DNA of 42,619 nucleotides from Streptomyces thinghirensis (GCA_021502835.1 JAKFGP010000030.1:1-42619); one strand, 5' to 3'. Counted from the first letter of the stretch, positions 30,144 through 39,777 are shown. Numbers and translations are program-made. The notes: a model not told the origin generated them from the sequence alone.

Positions 30144-30640
30144 TCAAGCGGTGATCGAAGAAGTGGCCGGAAACGCCGTGCCGTCACGGCGCGCAGGGTC
30201 CGGTCGGCGACCCGCCAGTGGCCGGCGTCGCGGACCAGACGGTCCTGGCAGACGACGCTCGCGGGGATCCGCAGGCCGGAGCCGTCGCGGCCGGTGCTGG
30301 GCGTCAGCGCGTAGGAACGCACGTGCAGGCTGCCGTCGTCCTCGGTCCGTATGCCGATCATCCCCAGCCAGTGCCGGACGTCGACCCCGTCGGCCGTCAG
30401 GCGTTTCGTGGTGCACCCGTGCCTGGGCCGCGAGCGCCTGGCGGCCGACGAGGGCTTCCTGCGGCCAGTTCGCGCCGCGGAACGCGGCCGTTTCGGTGAA
30501 GCTCTCGGCCCACTCGACGGCCCGGCCCTCGTCGAGCAGGCTCCGCCTGGCGGGCGTAGAACTGCTGGATCTCCGCATACAGCTCGGCAGGGACCTGGTC
30601 CTGGCCGTCGGGCACATGCGCGCGGGGACGCCTCGCTCAT
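30144..30640 (-). CDS. SnoaL-like / NTF2-fold protein (copy 2)
   Basis: About 155 residues from ATG 30640: MSEASPRAHVPDGQDQVPAE, LYAEIQQFYARQ, RSLLDEGRAVEWAESFTETA, AFRGANWPQEALVGRQALAA, QARVHHETP, VDVRHWLGMIGIRTEDDGSL, HVRSYALTPS, SVVCQDRLVRDAGHWRVADR and a tail RDGTAFPATSSITA. It aligns along its whole length with copy 1 (AELYAxxQQFYARQ, EGRxxxWAExFTExAxF, VxCxDxLV). The stop at 30144 is chosen because it matches the tail of copy 1; 30128 is the alternative. Frameshifts near 30622, 30548, 30415 and 30195. Function unknown; cyclase or hydroxylase-helper roles are known for relatives. Confidence 0.75.
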
Positions 30641-30747
30641 CGGGGCCGCCTTTCCGGGGACTTCACCATCGCCACCGCGCACGGTTCACGTCGTGCGCGG
30701 GTTCCTCACCGTGCCCGGAGCGGGCCGAGGAACGGTCGAGAACGGCT

Positions 30748-30788
30748 CGACGCCGGGTGGAGAGAGAAGGCTTCTCCACCCGGCGTCG
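30748..30788. terminator. Hairpin terminator of the secreted-protein gene
   Basis: Perfect 16-base stem (arms 30748-30763 and 30773-30788) with a 9-base loop, 28 bases after the stop of the minus-strand gene at 30816. No T-run. Confidence 0.8.
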
Positions 30789-30815
30789 CGGGGCGCGGCG
30801 GTCACAGGTCCGTGG

Positions 30816-31433
30816 TCACTGCACGGTGTGCTGGATAGTGTCACCGGGGTGGCCGGATCCGGGTAGCACTGCACCGGGGTGAAGTCGTTGATGGTGGTGT
30901 CCAGGCGCTTCATGGACAGGCCCGTGTCGTCGAAGCTGTGCCGCCGGCCGAGGTGACCGTGGTGCCGCCGGCGGGGGCGGTGTAGACGGCCTCGACGGTC
31001 GGCAGCTCGAAGGTGGTGCCGCTCGTAGAACAGGCCGCCGGCCCGAGCGTCAGCTGGTTGTTGACGGAGACGACGGACCGGGTGGAGTTGCCGAGGTTGC
31101 TGCCACCGGTCAGCTTCAGGCTGACAAGGCGCGCACCGGCCGGCTGGTTGATCTTGACGGCTACGTCCCGGACCTCCTTCTGGTACGAGGGTTGAGGGTG
31201 AAGGAGCCCTGGCGTACTTCACCGTGAACCTCTGGCCGGGCGACACGGTGGCGGGGCCGTGACGTCGAACACGCGGTTGCTGCCGTACTCGCTCCATACG
31301 CCGTTCTCCGAACGCGGCACAGGAACGGCACGGTGGCGGGCGCGGCGACGGCGCTGCCGGACGCGGCCATGACGCCGGCGGTGGACAGGGCTGCGGCGAC
31401 GACGAACCGGCGTGCGGCGGTCTTGCGTATCAA
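30816..31433 (-). CDS. Secreted beta-sandwich-like protein of unknown function
   Basis: A TTG start at 31433, 5 bases after GAGGAAG, gives LIRKTAARRFVVAAALSTAG and VMAASGSAVAAPATVPFLC, a typical signal peptide with cleavage near AVA-AP. The mature part, joined over frameshifts, reads FDVTAPATVSPGQRFTVKYA, NPYQKEVRDVAVKINQPAGA, RLVSLKLTGGSNLGNSTRSV, VSVNNQLTLGPAACSTSGTT, FELPTVEAVYTAPAGGTTVT and SMKRLDTTINDFTPVQCYPD. The Thr/Val-rich strands resemble exported Ig-like proteins seen in mycobacteria and other actinobacteria, but I cannot name a function. The two or three Cys may pair. An envelope protein inside tailoring genes is unexpected. It is divergent from the ketoreductase at 31597. Confidence 0.65.
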
Positions 31434-31596
31434 GGTCTTCCTCGGGTCGGGCTGCCACTCCGGCAGCCCGACGGAAGCTAGACACGTCCCCCGAGGTTGG
31501 CTCGAAAGTCACTGTTCCAACAGGTCTCGAGCGGTACGCGACGCCGTCGCGGCAGGGTCCTGGCAAAAGGCCGTCCGAGCGTGGAGTGGGGGTTGA

Positions 31597-32347
31597 ATGG
31601 TGAGAGTCGGGTGACCTCAAGGACAGGGTCGCCGTGGTCACCGGAGGTACCAGGGGACTGGGGCTGAAGATCACCGAAGCGTTCGTCGCTGAGGGCGCTC
31701 GGCGGTGGCCGCCGCACGGGCGTCGCGGGTGCCGCCGAGAGCCTCGGTCACCTCGGTGACCGGGCCGTCTTCGAGCAGGCGGACGTCCGGGACCCGGAAT
31801 CGGTGCGGTCGCTGCTGAGCGTGGCGGCGGACCGGTTCGGCGGCGTGGACATCGTGGTGGCCAACGCCGGGCTGAGCAGTCCGGGACCGGTCGCGGGACT
31901 GTCCTTCGAGGACTGGTCGCAGGCGTTGGACACGAACGTGAACGGCCTCTTCCACTGCGTCAAGGAGGCCGTGCCGTACCTGGAGAAGAGCGAGCAAGGC
32001 CGGCTCATCACGCTCTCCTCGGCCCTGGGCAGCCGGCCCACCGAGGTGCGGCCTCGTACTGCTCGACCAAAGCGGCGGTGGAGATGTTCACCCGGGTGGT
32101 GGCCCCGGAGCTGGCGCCCCGGGGCATCACGCCGTCAACCGCCTTTCCCCCGGCTTCATCGACGAGGGCATGGGCAAGCTGCTAGAGGAGAACGAGGCCG
32201 TGTGGAGCCAGTACGCGCCCAAGGTCTCCGCTGGGGCGCATGGGCCTGGGTGAGGAAGTGGCGGATGCCGCCGTCTACCTCGCCTCCGCCGCCGGCTCGG
32301 CCGTCAACGGGCACGTATTGGAGGTCAACGGCGGCCTGTCCTGGTGA
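31597..32347 (+). CDS. SDR-family ketoreductase (copy 1)
   Basis: Classical short-chain dehydrogenase of about 250 residues. ATG 31597 (MVRVGDLKDRVAVVTGGTRG) has the TGxxxGLG cofactor loop, then ITEAFVAEGARVA, FEQADVRDPESVRSLLSVAA, FGGVDIVVANAGLSSPGPVA (NAG), GRLITLSSALGS (Ser), SYCSTKAAVEMFTRVVAPEL (YxxxK), RGITVNRLSPGFIDEGMGK and SAVNGHVLEVNGGLSW. NAD(P)H-dependent ketone reduction or alcohol oxidation on the polyketide or a sugar is likely. Frameshifts near 31611, 31700, 32052, 32130 and 32228. The stop at 32345-32347 is followed by a hairpin. Confidence 0.85.
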
Positions 32348-32359
32348 CACCGGTAGCCG

Positions 32360-32400
32360 GGATCGGAGGGCGGCCCCACGCGGGGGCCGCCCTCCGATCC
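32360..32400. terminator. Bidirectional hairpin terminator
   Basis: Perfect 18-base stem (arms 32360-32377 and 32383-32400), 5-base loop, between the convergent ketoreductase and SgcJ-like genes. Confidence 0.9.
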
Positions 32401-32425
32401 GCTCCCGGGCGGTGTGGGCAGGTAA

Positions 32426-32760
32426 TCAGATCGCGGCGAGGGTTTCCGGGCCGATGACCCTGGTGTTCCGGGCCGCGGCGATACGCCAGGTGCCGTCGTC
32501 CTTGGCCAGGACGTACAGCGGGTGCCGGGGACGGCATCAGGGTGACCGGCCACCAAGGCGGCCGGGTCCTCCTGGCCGCGAACACTTCACCGAGGGCTCG
32601 CCCGTCGCGGGTGACCGGGCGTCGGCGGATCTTCACCGCGGCGCTTGCCGTGCGCGGTGGTCCAGAAGCTGTCCGCGCGCGGAACACACTCAGGAAGTCA
32701 TCCGGCGGGGCGTTCCGCTGAGCGCCCTCGACTCCGGTGACCAGTGCGACGATGGTGTAT
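32426..32760 (-). pseudogene. SgcJ/EcaC-family NTF2-like protein with internal deletion
   Basis: Joined frames read VALVTGVEGAQRNAPPDDFL, SVFRADSFWTTAHGKR, AAVKIRRRPVTRDGRALGEV, FRGQEDPAALVAGHPDAVPG, LYVLAKDDGTWRIAAARNTR and VIGPETLAAI. This is the SgcJ/EcaC pattern, but in the family some 30-40 residues separate WTTAHGKR from AAVKxRxRPVT. Here they follow each other directly, near 32640. The remaining protein would be about 110 residues. An AAGGAGAG site at 32761-32768 precedes the gene, but the first codon is unclear (ATACACC where ATGACC would fit). Frameshifts near 32640, 32575 and 32525. The role in natural-product clusters is poorly known. Confidence 0.6.
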
Positions 32761-32842
32761 CTCTCCTTCGCTGTGACGGATGCTGCCCGCGTGCCACCCG
32801 TGATGTTCGAGCGGCAAGGCGATGCTTCCGGTCAGTTCGACC

Positions 32843-33720
32843 ACTGACCTTCTGATATGGGGCCCGCCGCGTGTGGCGCGACGAGCCACGGACGGCCCGC
32901 ACCCTTCGTGCCGCACTTCCCGCGGAGCCATGTAGGCGCCGGCGGTGACCGGGATGCTCTGCCCGGTGACGGAGGTGTTCGCCGCCGAGGCCAGGAACAC
33001 CACCACCCGGGCCACCCTCGGCTGCGCGTCCAGCAGCCGGCTCAGCGGAGCCCGGGCGGCGTACCGTTCGGCGACGCCGAAGCTGTTGGCCATCCGCTCC
33101 TCGTTGCGGAAGGTCCGGGTCAGGCCGGGATCACCACGTTGAAGAGGATGTCCTCGTCCCGGCCCAGGCTGGAAGGCCGAGCTGCGCGAGAAGCCGTGCA
33201 GCGCCGCCTTGGCCGCCGCGTAGTACTGCGATCCGATCCGCCCCGCATCGGTCTCCAGCACACCCTCGGTGACCATGCTCGACGACAGGTGCACGATCCG
33301 GCCCCAGCCGCGTTCGCGCATCGGCGGGGCGACCAGGCGGGTCAGCTCGATCGCTCCCACGATGTTGTCGTGCAGCTTTCCCTGCCAGTCGTCGCCGACC
33401 TCCTCGAACCGGTCCCCGGGCGGGCGGAAGCCGAAGGGCGGAACGCGTTGTTGACCAGGACGTTGGCCCGGCCGGTCCAGCCGAGCGTGGCGTCCACCAG
33501 GGTGCGCGCGGTGGCCGGGTCGCCCAGGTCGTACAGGGCGGTCGGGCGCGACCGCCGGCCTTCTCGACCAGTTCGGCGGTCGCGGCCGCGTCCTCGGGCC
33601 GCGAGCGGTAGCCGATCACCACGTCGGCGCCCTCCGCGCCGAAGGCGGTCGCGATCTCCGTCCCATGCCGCCGGACGCGCCGGTGACGAGAACGGTGCGG
33701 TTGTTCAGACCCAGGTCCAT
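32843..33720 (-). CDS. SDR-family ketoreductase (copy 2)
   Basis: ATG 33720 starts MDLGLNNRTVLVTGASGGMG (TGxxxGMG), then TEIATAFGAEGADVVIGYRS, RPEDAAATAELVEKAGG, NVLVNNAFRPS (NNA), GWGRIVHLSSSMVTEGVLET (Ser), IGSQYYAAAKAALHGFSRSS (YxxxK), FRNEERMANSFGVAERYAAR and VVFLASAANTSVTGQSIPVT, ending around YMAPREV. All catalytic residues of a classical SDR are present. The C-terminus is uncertain: one frame stops at about 32843 and another runs to 32698. It is downstream of the acyltransferase by 4 bases on the minus strand, so it belongs to the methyltransferase - acyltransferase operon. Frameshifts near 33670, 33548, 33440 and 33170. Confidence 0.8.
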
Positions 33721-33724
33721 CACG

Positions 33725-34917
33725 TCACCCCGCCGCCGTTGCCGAGGCGTGGTCCCGCTCCGCCGGGGCGGCGGGCGGTGGTGGCCCACTCTTCCGGCGG
33801 GCGTTGGCGAAGCGCCGTACGGCCGGCACTTCGATCAGCCGGTAGAGGAGCCAGGCCGCGAGCAGCGTGAGGGCGAAGTCCAGGACGATCATCCCGATCG
33901 CGGGCAGGGTGTCCCAGGTCCGACCCGGCACCCTGCCCATCGGCCCGTACCACATGACCAGCATGTGGACCATGTAGAAGGCGAAGGACAGTTCGCCGAG
34001 GAAGACCGCGCGGTGCGGTTGCGGAAGAGGAGGGCGGTTGGTGGTGTCCGCGGCGGCTCCGGCGGCCACGATCAGCGCCAGCGGGAGCACCGTGGGCGCG
34101 ACGATGCCGTACGCGTCGGGCAGCCAGACGGTCAGCGCGTAGCCCGGAATCAGCGTGAGCAGGGCCGGGCCCAGGCCCAGCGGGATCCAGCGGCCGGTCA
34201 GTGGCGATCCGGGCCATCACGATGCCGAGCGCGAACTCCAGCAGCCGGGTGGCCGGCAGGCAGTAGACGAACCAGTACTGGTACCAGGAGATCGGGTAGT
34301 ACGGCATGTCCGGATCGGTGGGCAGCAGTTGGGGAGGCCAGCGCCACCAGGACCGTACCGGCGAACAGCAGGCCCGCGCAGAGCCACAGCCGGCGCTCCG
34401 GGATGGCCCGGACCCAGCGTGCAAGCCAGGGGAAGGACAGGTAGAACAGCAGCTCAGCGGCGAGGGACCAACTGGGTCCGTTGGTGCCGAAGAAGACGTC
34501 CTCGGCCGGGAACCAGGCCTGGATCAGGAAGAGGGACGGCACGGTGTTGCCCACGGTGTGCCGCGTAGCCGCCGAGCCACACCATGAGCAGCAGCCCCAG
34601 CGCCCAGGTCACCAGATGGTTGGGGAAGATCTTCGCGAGTCGGCGGCGCCGAAGGTCAGCGGCCGGTCGGAGTCGCGGGCCGACCAGGCCAGCACGAAGC
34701 CGCTGAGGATGAAGAAGAACCCCACCCCGACGAAGCCCAGCTTGGCCACGTAGTCGACCAGGGCCCCTTCGAGATCCTTGTCGGCGAAGATGCCGTAGGT
34801 GAACGCGTGGCAGACGAACACCATCAGCGAGGCCACGAACCGCATCCCGGTCAGCGTGGGCAGCCGGGACAGGCGGCCGGCCGCGGGCGGGCGCCCGGCG
34901 GTGACGTCGGTGCTCAC
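33725..34917 (-). CDS. Membrane O-acyltransferase (acyltransferase-3 family)
   Basis: About 395 residues with ten or so membrane helices. GTG 34917 (VSTDVTAGRPPAAGRLSRLP) overlaps the methyltransferase stop by 4 bases. It has LTGMRFVASLMVFVCHAFTY (the Arg-His region of the family), LGFVGVGFFFILSGFVLAWS, FWRRRLAKIFPNHLVTWALG (RRRLxRIxP motif), FGTNGPSWSLAAELLFYLSF, RLLEFALGIVMARI and FLGELSFAFYMVHMLVMWYG. Relatives (MdmB, CarE, OafA) acylate sugar hydroxyls using acyl-CoA. Here it might acylate a sugar or the aglycone. Frameshifts near 34645, 34568, 34335, 34205 and 34020. Confidence 0.85.
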
Positions 34918-35749
34918 GCCTTCGGCTCCCCCGTCTTGCGGCCGACCGCGATGACGTATCCGAGGACCTCGCCCTCCAGTACACCGACCTTGGAGAGCAT
35001 CGCCTTGAACTCGTCGGCGAACTCCTTGCCGCCGCGCTCGGCGATGTAGGTGTACTTCTCGTCCAGCACCTCGGGGATACGGGCGGCCGAGCGGTGCAGG
35101 TGGGCGGTGGCGTCCTCGAACCGGGTGATCTCGGAGACCGGCGTCCAGCAGGAGCCCGCGGTACCCCTCGATGGTCGGCAGTGCCTCGACGGTGAAGCCC
35201 TCCTTCAGCGCGACACGCTGCTCGGCGGACAGGTCGGTGCGCTCCGGCGTAGTCCGACAGCACGAACCGGCCGCCGGGGACGAGGACCCGCTCGATCTCA
35301 CGGAGCGCCTTCGACCGGTCGGACATGTACATGATTGCCTCGCAGGCCCAGACGGCGTCGAAGGAGTCGTCCGGGTACGGGCAGCGCCATGCCGTCGGCC
35401 TGCTCGAAGGTGACCTGGCCGCTGACACCGGCCTCCTCGGCGAGCTTCGCGGCCCTGGCCGACCTGCTCGGCGCTGACGTTGATGCCGACGACGCTCGGC
35501 CCCGGTGGCCTTGGCGGCCGCGATCGCCGGGCGACCGAACCCGCAGCCCACGTCGAGGAGGCGGGAGCCCTCGCCGAGTTCGGCGGCCTCGATCATCACC
35601 TCGGTGTGGCGTTCCTTCGGGTCGGTGCCCGGCTTCTCGTCGTCGAAGTAGCCGATGTGCAGGTTGAACCCGTTCAGCCCGAACAGCCAGCTGCGGTCGT
35701 CGAAGTACTCGCCGACCTCGTCGGCCGTCTTGGATTCGTACGTGGTCAT
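34914..35749 (-). CDS. Class I SAM-dependent methyltransferase (tailoring)
   Basis: About 275 residues from ATG 35749: MTTYESKTADEVGEYFDDRS, WLFGLNGFNLHIGYFDDEKP, SRLLDVGCGFGRPAIAAAKA (motif I), VSGQVTFEQADGMALPYPDD (motif II region), SFDAVWACEAIMYMSDRSKA, LREIERVLVPGGRFVLSDYA (motif III) and the C-terminal EVLGYVIAVGRKTGEPKA. It resembles the sterol/tocopherol-type small-molecule O- or C-methyltransferases. The N-terminal YFDD and NLHIGYF motifs are typical of that group. First gene of a minus-strand operon methyltransferase - acyltransferase - ketoreductase 2, divergent from the DegT aminotransferase. Its methyl donor would be renewed by metK/metH at the right end. Frameshifts near 35510, 35470, 35385, 35250 and 35150. 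Confidence 0.85.
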
Positions 35750-35799
35750 GCCGGCACCTCATTCAAGCGACAATCCGTCACCCCCACGCTGCTCAGCGC

Positions 35800-35918
35800 C
35801 TCTCGAAGGCCGCTAGAGGTCACCTCTACGGCACCGGCCGCCGGACCCGGGTCCCGCCCCACCCGGCCGGAACCCGCGCCGCCGGGGCGCGCGGCGTTCC
35901 ATCGGCTCTCGAAGCCGC
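35800..35918. promoter_or_regulatory. Operator-like palindrome and direct repeats in a divergent promoter
   Basis: A perfect 7+7 palindrome (TAGAGGT-C-ACCTCTA) at 35814-35828. A 14-base word CTCTCGAAGGCCGC at 35800-35813 recurs, one G shorter, at 35906-35918. The heptads TCGAAGG, TAGAGGT and TCTACGG begin at 35803, 35814 and 35825, exactly 11 bases apart. Located between the methyltransferase and aminotransferase starts, it is a candidate operator for the SARP or for a dimeric repressor. Confidence 0.45.
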
Positions 35919-35977
35919 GTCAGGGCGCCCTGCCGACCATGCGCATGCGCACATCCGTCCGCATCAGAGGGACCACC

Positions 35978-37118
35978 GTGATTCATCTCTTCCAGCCGCA
36001 GACCGGTGACGAGGAACTCGCCGCCGTCGCCGAGGTGTTCGCCGACAAATGGCTCGGCCACGGACCGCGCACCAAGGCGTTCGAGGCCGAGTTCGCCGCC
36101 CACATCGGGGTGGACCCCGAGCACATGATCTTCCTCAATTCCGGAACCGCCGCGCTCTTCCTGGCCCTGGAGTGCCTCGGCCTCGAAGAGGGCGACGAGG
36201 TCGTCCTGCCCTCTCTCAGCTTCCTGGCCGCCGCCAACGCTCGTGCTGGCCGTGGGCGCCCGCCCGGTCTTCTGCGATGTGGACCCCCGCACCCTCAACC
36301 CGGATGCCGCGCACATCGAGGCCGCGCTCACCGACCGCACCAAGGCCGTCGTCGTGCTGCACTATGGCGGCTACCCGGGTGACATCGAGGCCGTCGCCGC
36401 ACTCTGCCGCGACCGGGGCATCCCGCTGGTGGAGGACGCGGCCTGCTCGGTCGGCTCCCGGGTGAACGGCAAGGCCGTCGGCGGCTTCGGCGACTTCGCC
36501 ATGTGGAGCTTCGACGCGATGAAGGTGCTGGTCACCGGCGACGGCGGGATGCTCTACGTGCGTGACCGCGAAACTCGCCGCCCGGGCCCGCCGACTCGCC
36601 TACCACGGCCTCGTCCCAGTCCAGTGGCATCGGCCACGCCAAGGTCTCCACCGCTGGTGGGGAACTGGAGGTACCGGAGATCGGCCGCCGGGTCATCGGC
36701 AACGACATGACCGCCGCGATCGGCCGGGTGCAGCTGCGCCGGCTCCCGGAGTTCGTCGCCCGCCGCCGGGAGATCGTCGAGCTGTACGACCGGGAACTGG
36801 CCGGAGCGGAAGGCATCCTGCCGCCGCCACCGCTGCCCGCCGGCCACGAGTCGACGTACTACTTCTACTGGGTGCAGTTCGAGGAGGAGATCCGCGACGA
36901 GATCGCGAGCGAACTGCTGGCCGCGGACATCTACACCACCTTCCGCTACGCCCCGCTGCACAAGGTCGCCGCGTACCGCTCCGAGGGCCGGACGCTGCCC
37001 TCCTCCGACCACGCGGCCGGCCGCACCCTGTGCCTGCCCCTGCACCCGGGCCTGTCCGACGACGACGTCCGCACGGTCGCCGCGACCCTGCGCAAGGGCC
37101 GTCGCGGCCTGCCGTTAG
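35978..37118 (+). CDS. DegT/DnrJ/EryC1-family PLP aminotransferase
   Basis: About 380 residues. The chosen GTG 35978 (VIHLFQPQTGDEELAAVAEV) has GAGGG 6 bases before; an ATG at 35945 would add 11 residues. Features: FADKWLGHGPRTKAFEAEFA (the GP motif), MIFLNSGTAALFLALECLGL (PLP phosphate contact), VVLPSLSFLAAANAVLAVGA, PVFCDVDPRTLNPD, IPLVEDAACSVGSRVNGKAV (Asp to the PLP nitrogen), WSFDAMKVLVTGDGG (Lys Schiff base; usual form SxxxxKxxxxGEGG) and TTFRYAPLHKVAAYRSEGR. It transfers an amino group to a keto-sugar or cyclitol. Frameshifts near 36240, 36570, 36618, 36650 and 37098. The next gene starts 10 bases after the stop with its own AGGAG site. Confidence 0.85.
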
Positions 37119-37127
37119 GAGCCACTG

Positions 37128-38408
37128 ATGCGTCTTGTTTTCCTGGCCGCCCTGGCCAAGACCCTGCACGAGGTCACCATCGGCCTCGACCTGGCGGAAC
37201 AGCTCACCGACGCCGGCGTCGCGAGCCACTTCGTCGTCAACCCGTACAACGAGGACCAGCTGCGGACCGCGCGGACCCCGTACACCCTGGTGCAGCCGGA
37301 GCTCGGCGAGAACGTCCGCGAGGTCGTGCACCGCGTGGTGAAGGAGTTCCAGGCCGACGCCGTCGTCCTCGTCGACTACCTCGCCCACTGGATGACCTTC
37401 CAAAGTCGGCTACTGGACCGGACGCCTGGTTCGTCGAGGACCTCGGGCTGCCGTTCATCCCCTCGACCTGTACGACCTGGAGAACACCAGTCGCCGGGTC
37501 GAGATCCTCGGCACCACCATGGAGGTTGACGACAACCTGCTGCGGATGCCCGTGCAGCTGCTGCCGGTGCCGATGAACCGCCCGCAGGTCACGGCCTCCG
37601 GCCGCGGTCTTCCGTTCCGGGCAAACCGCACCATCGAGCCGCTTGACCGAGAACGCCCGCCGGGAGACCCGGCGCGCCCTCGGCCTACCCGACGGGGCCC
37701 GGCTGCTGATGGTGCCCACCCTGCCCCTGGCAGCAGCTGATGCAGGTCCACGCGGCCCCGCCGACGCCGCGAGCTCGCCGGCCGCCTGCCACGCCTGCTC
37801 GCGCACCACCTCGCCCGGCTGCTGCGGGACACCCACTTCCTGCTGACCGGCCCGCTTCTTCGACGGCTTCGCCGAGGGCCTGCCCGCGGAAAGGATCCAC
37901 CACCGGCCCGAGTACACCGCCGGGGAGTACCACCGGCTGCTCGGCTCCTCCGACGCGGTGTTCTCCTTCCACCTGCCCAGCTACGCCCTCGAGCGTGCGG
38001 TGTCGGCCGACGTAGCCGGGCCTGCTCGGCGTCAACAACCATCCGGTGGACGGCACGGCGGACATGGAGCGGCTCGGCGCCGCCCTCCCGGGCGGTCTGA
38101 CCGGCCGGGTGCGGGACTGGCTGGCCGACTACCCCGGCCCGCTGCCCGACTTCCGCATGTGGCCGCTGCGCTGGAACGAGGTGCTGCGCCCGCTGCTGTC
38201 GGCGAACCCGTTCACCGACACGCTGCGCCGTGCGGAGCTCCTCGACGAACACAGCCTGGTCGACGGCCTGGAGGGGATCTTGTACGACGAGGCCGAGCGC
38301 GACCGGCTCGCCGCCGCGCGGGCGGAGTACCGGGACACCATGAACGCCCTGCCGGAGACGGCGCAGACGTTCACCGAGGCGGCGCGCCGACTCGGCCTCG
38401 GCGACTGA
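37128..38408 (+). CDS. Glycosyltransferase-like protein (possibly DUF6365)
   Basis: About 425 residues from ATG 37128 (MRLVFLAALAKTLHEVTIGL). Two Rossmann-like halves: DLAEQLTDAGVASHFVVNPY, EFQADAVVLVDYLAHWMTFQ and WFVEDLGLPFIPLDLYDLEN in the first; ETRRALGLPDGARLLMVPTL, HFLLTGPFFDGFAEGLPAER, YHRLLGSSDAVFSFHLPSYA and LERAVSADVAGLLGVNNHPV in the second. The C-terminus is TLRRAELLDEHSLVDGLEGI. This is the layout of a GT-B enzyme, and it recalls the DUF6365 proteins of actinobacterial clusters, though the family assignment is from memory. It lacks the usual donor-binding HxGxGT motif (LPSYALE stands there). The operon with the aminotransferase suggests it handles the amino sugar. Frameshifts near 37405, 37465, 37640, 37728, 37765, 37850 and 38025. 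Confidence 0.65.
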
Positions 38409-38464
38409 ACACGCCCAGGCCCTGGCCGGATCCGTGAGGGATCCACCAGGGCCTGGGCGTGTTC
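38407..38464. terminator. Bidirectional hairpin terminator
   Basis: Perfect 19-base stem (arms 38407-38425 and 38446-38464) with a 20-base loop that carries a small inner GGATCC hairpin. It begins inside the stop codon of the plus-strand gene and lies 16 bases from the stop of the minus-strand glycosyltransferase, so it serves both. Confidence 0.9.
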
Positions 38465-38479
38465 AGGCAGTCGGCGGGA

Positions 38480-39614
38480 TCAGGCCGCCCGCGTCACCAG
38501 GTCCTCCACCGCATCCACCACCTGCGCCGGCAGCGGAAGCCCGGCCATCTCCGCGGACACCGCCCGCGCATCGCCCCGGTACGAGCCGTCCTCCAGCACC
38601 TCGCGGCAGGCCTCGGCGATGTTCTCCGGCGAATCCTGCGCAGGGTCGACTATCTTCGCGGCGCCATAGGCGCTCAGCCGCTCGGTGTAGCCCACGACGT
38701 ACGGCAGATACGCCGAATCAGCACCTGCGGCACACCGGCCGCCATGCTGCTCAGTACCGTGTTGCCGCCCGCGTGACTGACCGTCAGGTCGCAGGTCCTG
38801 GCCACCACGTCCAGACGGATCCACCCGGCCCGCACGTTGTCCGGCAGCGGACCCAGCTCGGCCGCGACCGCCTCCGGGGCCGCGACCAGCAGTTCCACGT
38901 CCAGTGCCGCCACCTTCTCCACCAGACCGGAGAGAATTTCGAAGTCGGAGTCCTTGGTGACCGGCTACCCGCGCTCACCAGTACCCGGGGCCGGTCCCCC
39001 TGCTGAACATCCACGGTTCAGCGGTTTTCGCGCCGTGTAGGGGACGTAGCGCATCAACTGGCGCCGGCGGGGCGTCGTCCGGGCGGAGCGACGGCGGGAG
39101 GTGTCGATGAACAGGTCGGCGGTGGGCATCTCGTAGCGGCCGAGGGCCTCCAGCTCCGGCCCCAGCTCGGCCGCCGCCGCCAGGTCGATGGTGCGCGGCT
39201 CTCCCATGTCCACGGCGTGCCCGACGTACGGAACTCCCGCGTACGCGGCGGCCAGCGGCCCGGCGAACGCCAGCACCCCGCCCACCACCACGTCCGGCCG
39301 CCAGCTGTCGATCAGCGCGGTCAGGCCGTCCACACAGGCCGCCGCATACCTCCCGAAACAGCGTCCGTTGAACGAATGGCGCTCGTGGAGGTCCTCGGGG
39401 ATCGTCTGCAGGACGCCCCGCCGGTCGTGCAGGAAGTCCTTCATCGTCCTGGCGGTGACCGGGAACCCGGGAATCCCCGCGCCGTTGATGGTGCGCATGC
39501 AGTCCTCGGGGGCCGTCATCACGACCTCGTGCCCGGCGTTCCTGGCCGCCTGGGCCAGGGGACCAAAGAGAAGATGACACCCGAAGTGCCGCCCGCCACA
39601 AAGAGAATCTTCAT
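38480..39614 (-). CDS. GT-B glycosyltransferase (family 1, natural-product type)
   Basis: About 380 residues from ATG 39614 (MKILFVAGGTSGVIFSLVPL); ATG 39623 would add MPA. Acceptor domain: AARNAGHEVVMTAPEDCMRT, LIDSWRPDVVVGGVLAFAGP and LAAAYAGVPYVGHAVDMGEP. Donor domain: RVLVSAGSRVTKDSDFEILS, VELLVAAPEAVAAELGPLP, VRAGWIRLDVVARTCDLTVS, HAGGNTVLSSMAAGVPQVLI and PYLPYVVGYTERLSAYGAAK. The HAGGNTxxxxxxxGVPQ block is the signature of DesVII/EryCIII-like deoxysugar transferases. No DesVIII-type helper is seen. It would attach an activated (amino/deoxy) sugar to the aglycone. Frameshifts near 39565, 39070, 39040, 38967 and 38720. Divergent from metK. Confidence 0.9.
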
Positions 39615-39777
39615 GGCGGGCATGGTCCGGGAACGGATTCGTCTCCGGCTCGAACAGCCCCTTGACGCCCGACCCGCCCGGCCGTGCGCTGCCCCGATCT
39701 TCGAGCCGTCCTCCAGCCCGGTCGGCGAGCGTCGCCCGAGAACTGCCCGGACAGGGCCCAGCAGGAGGAGCCCACTC

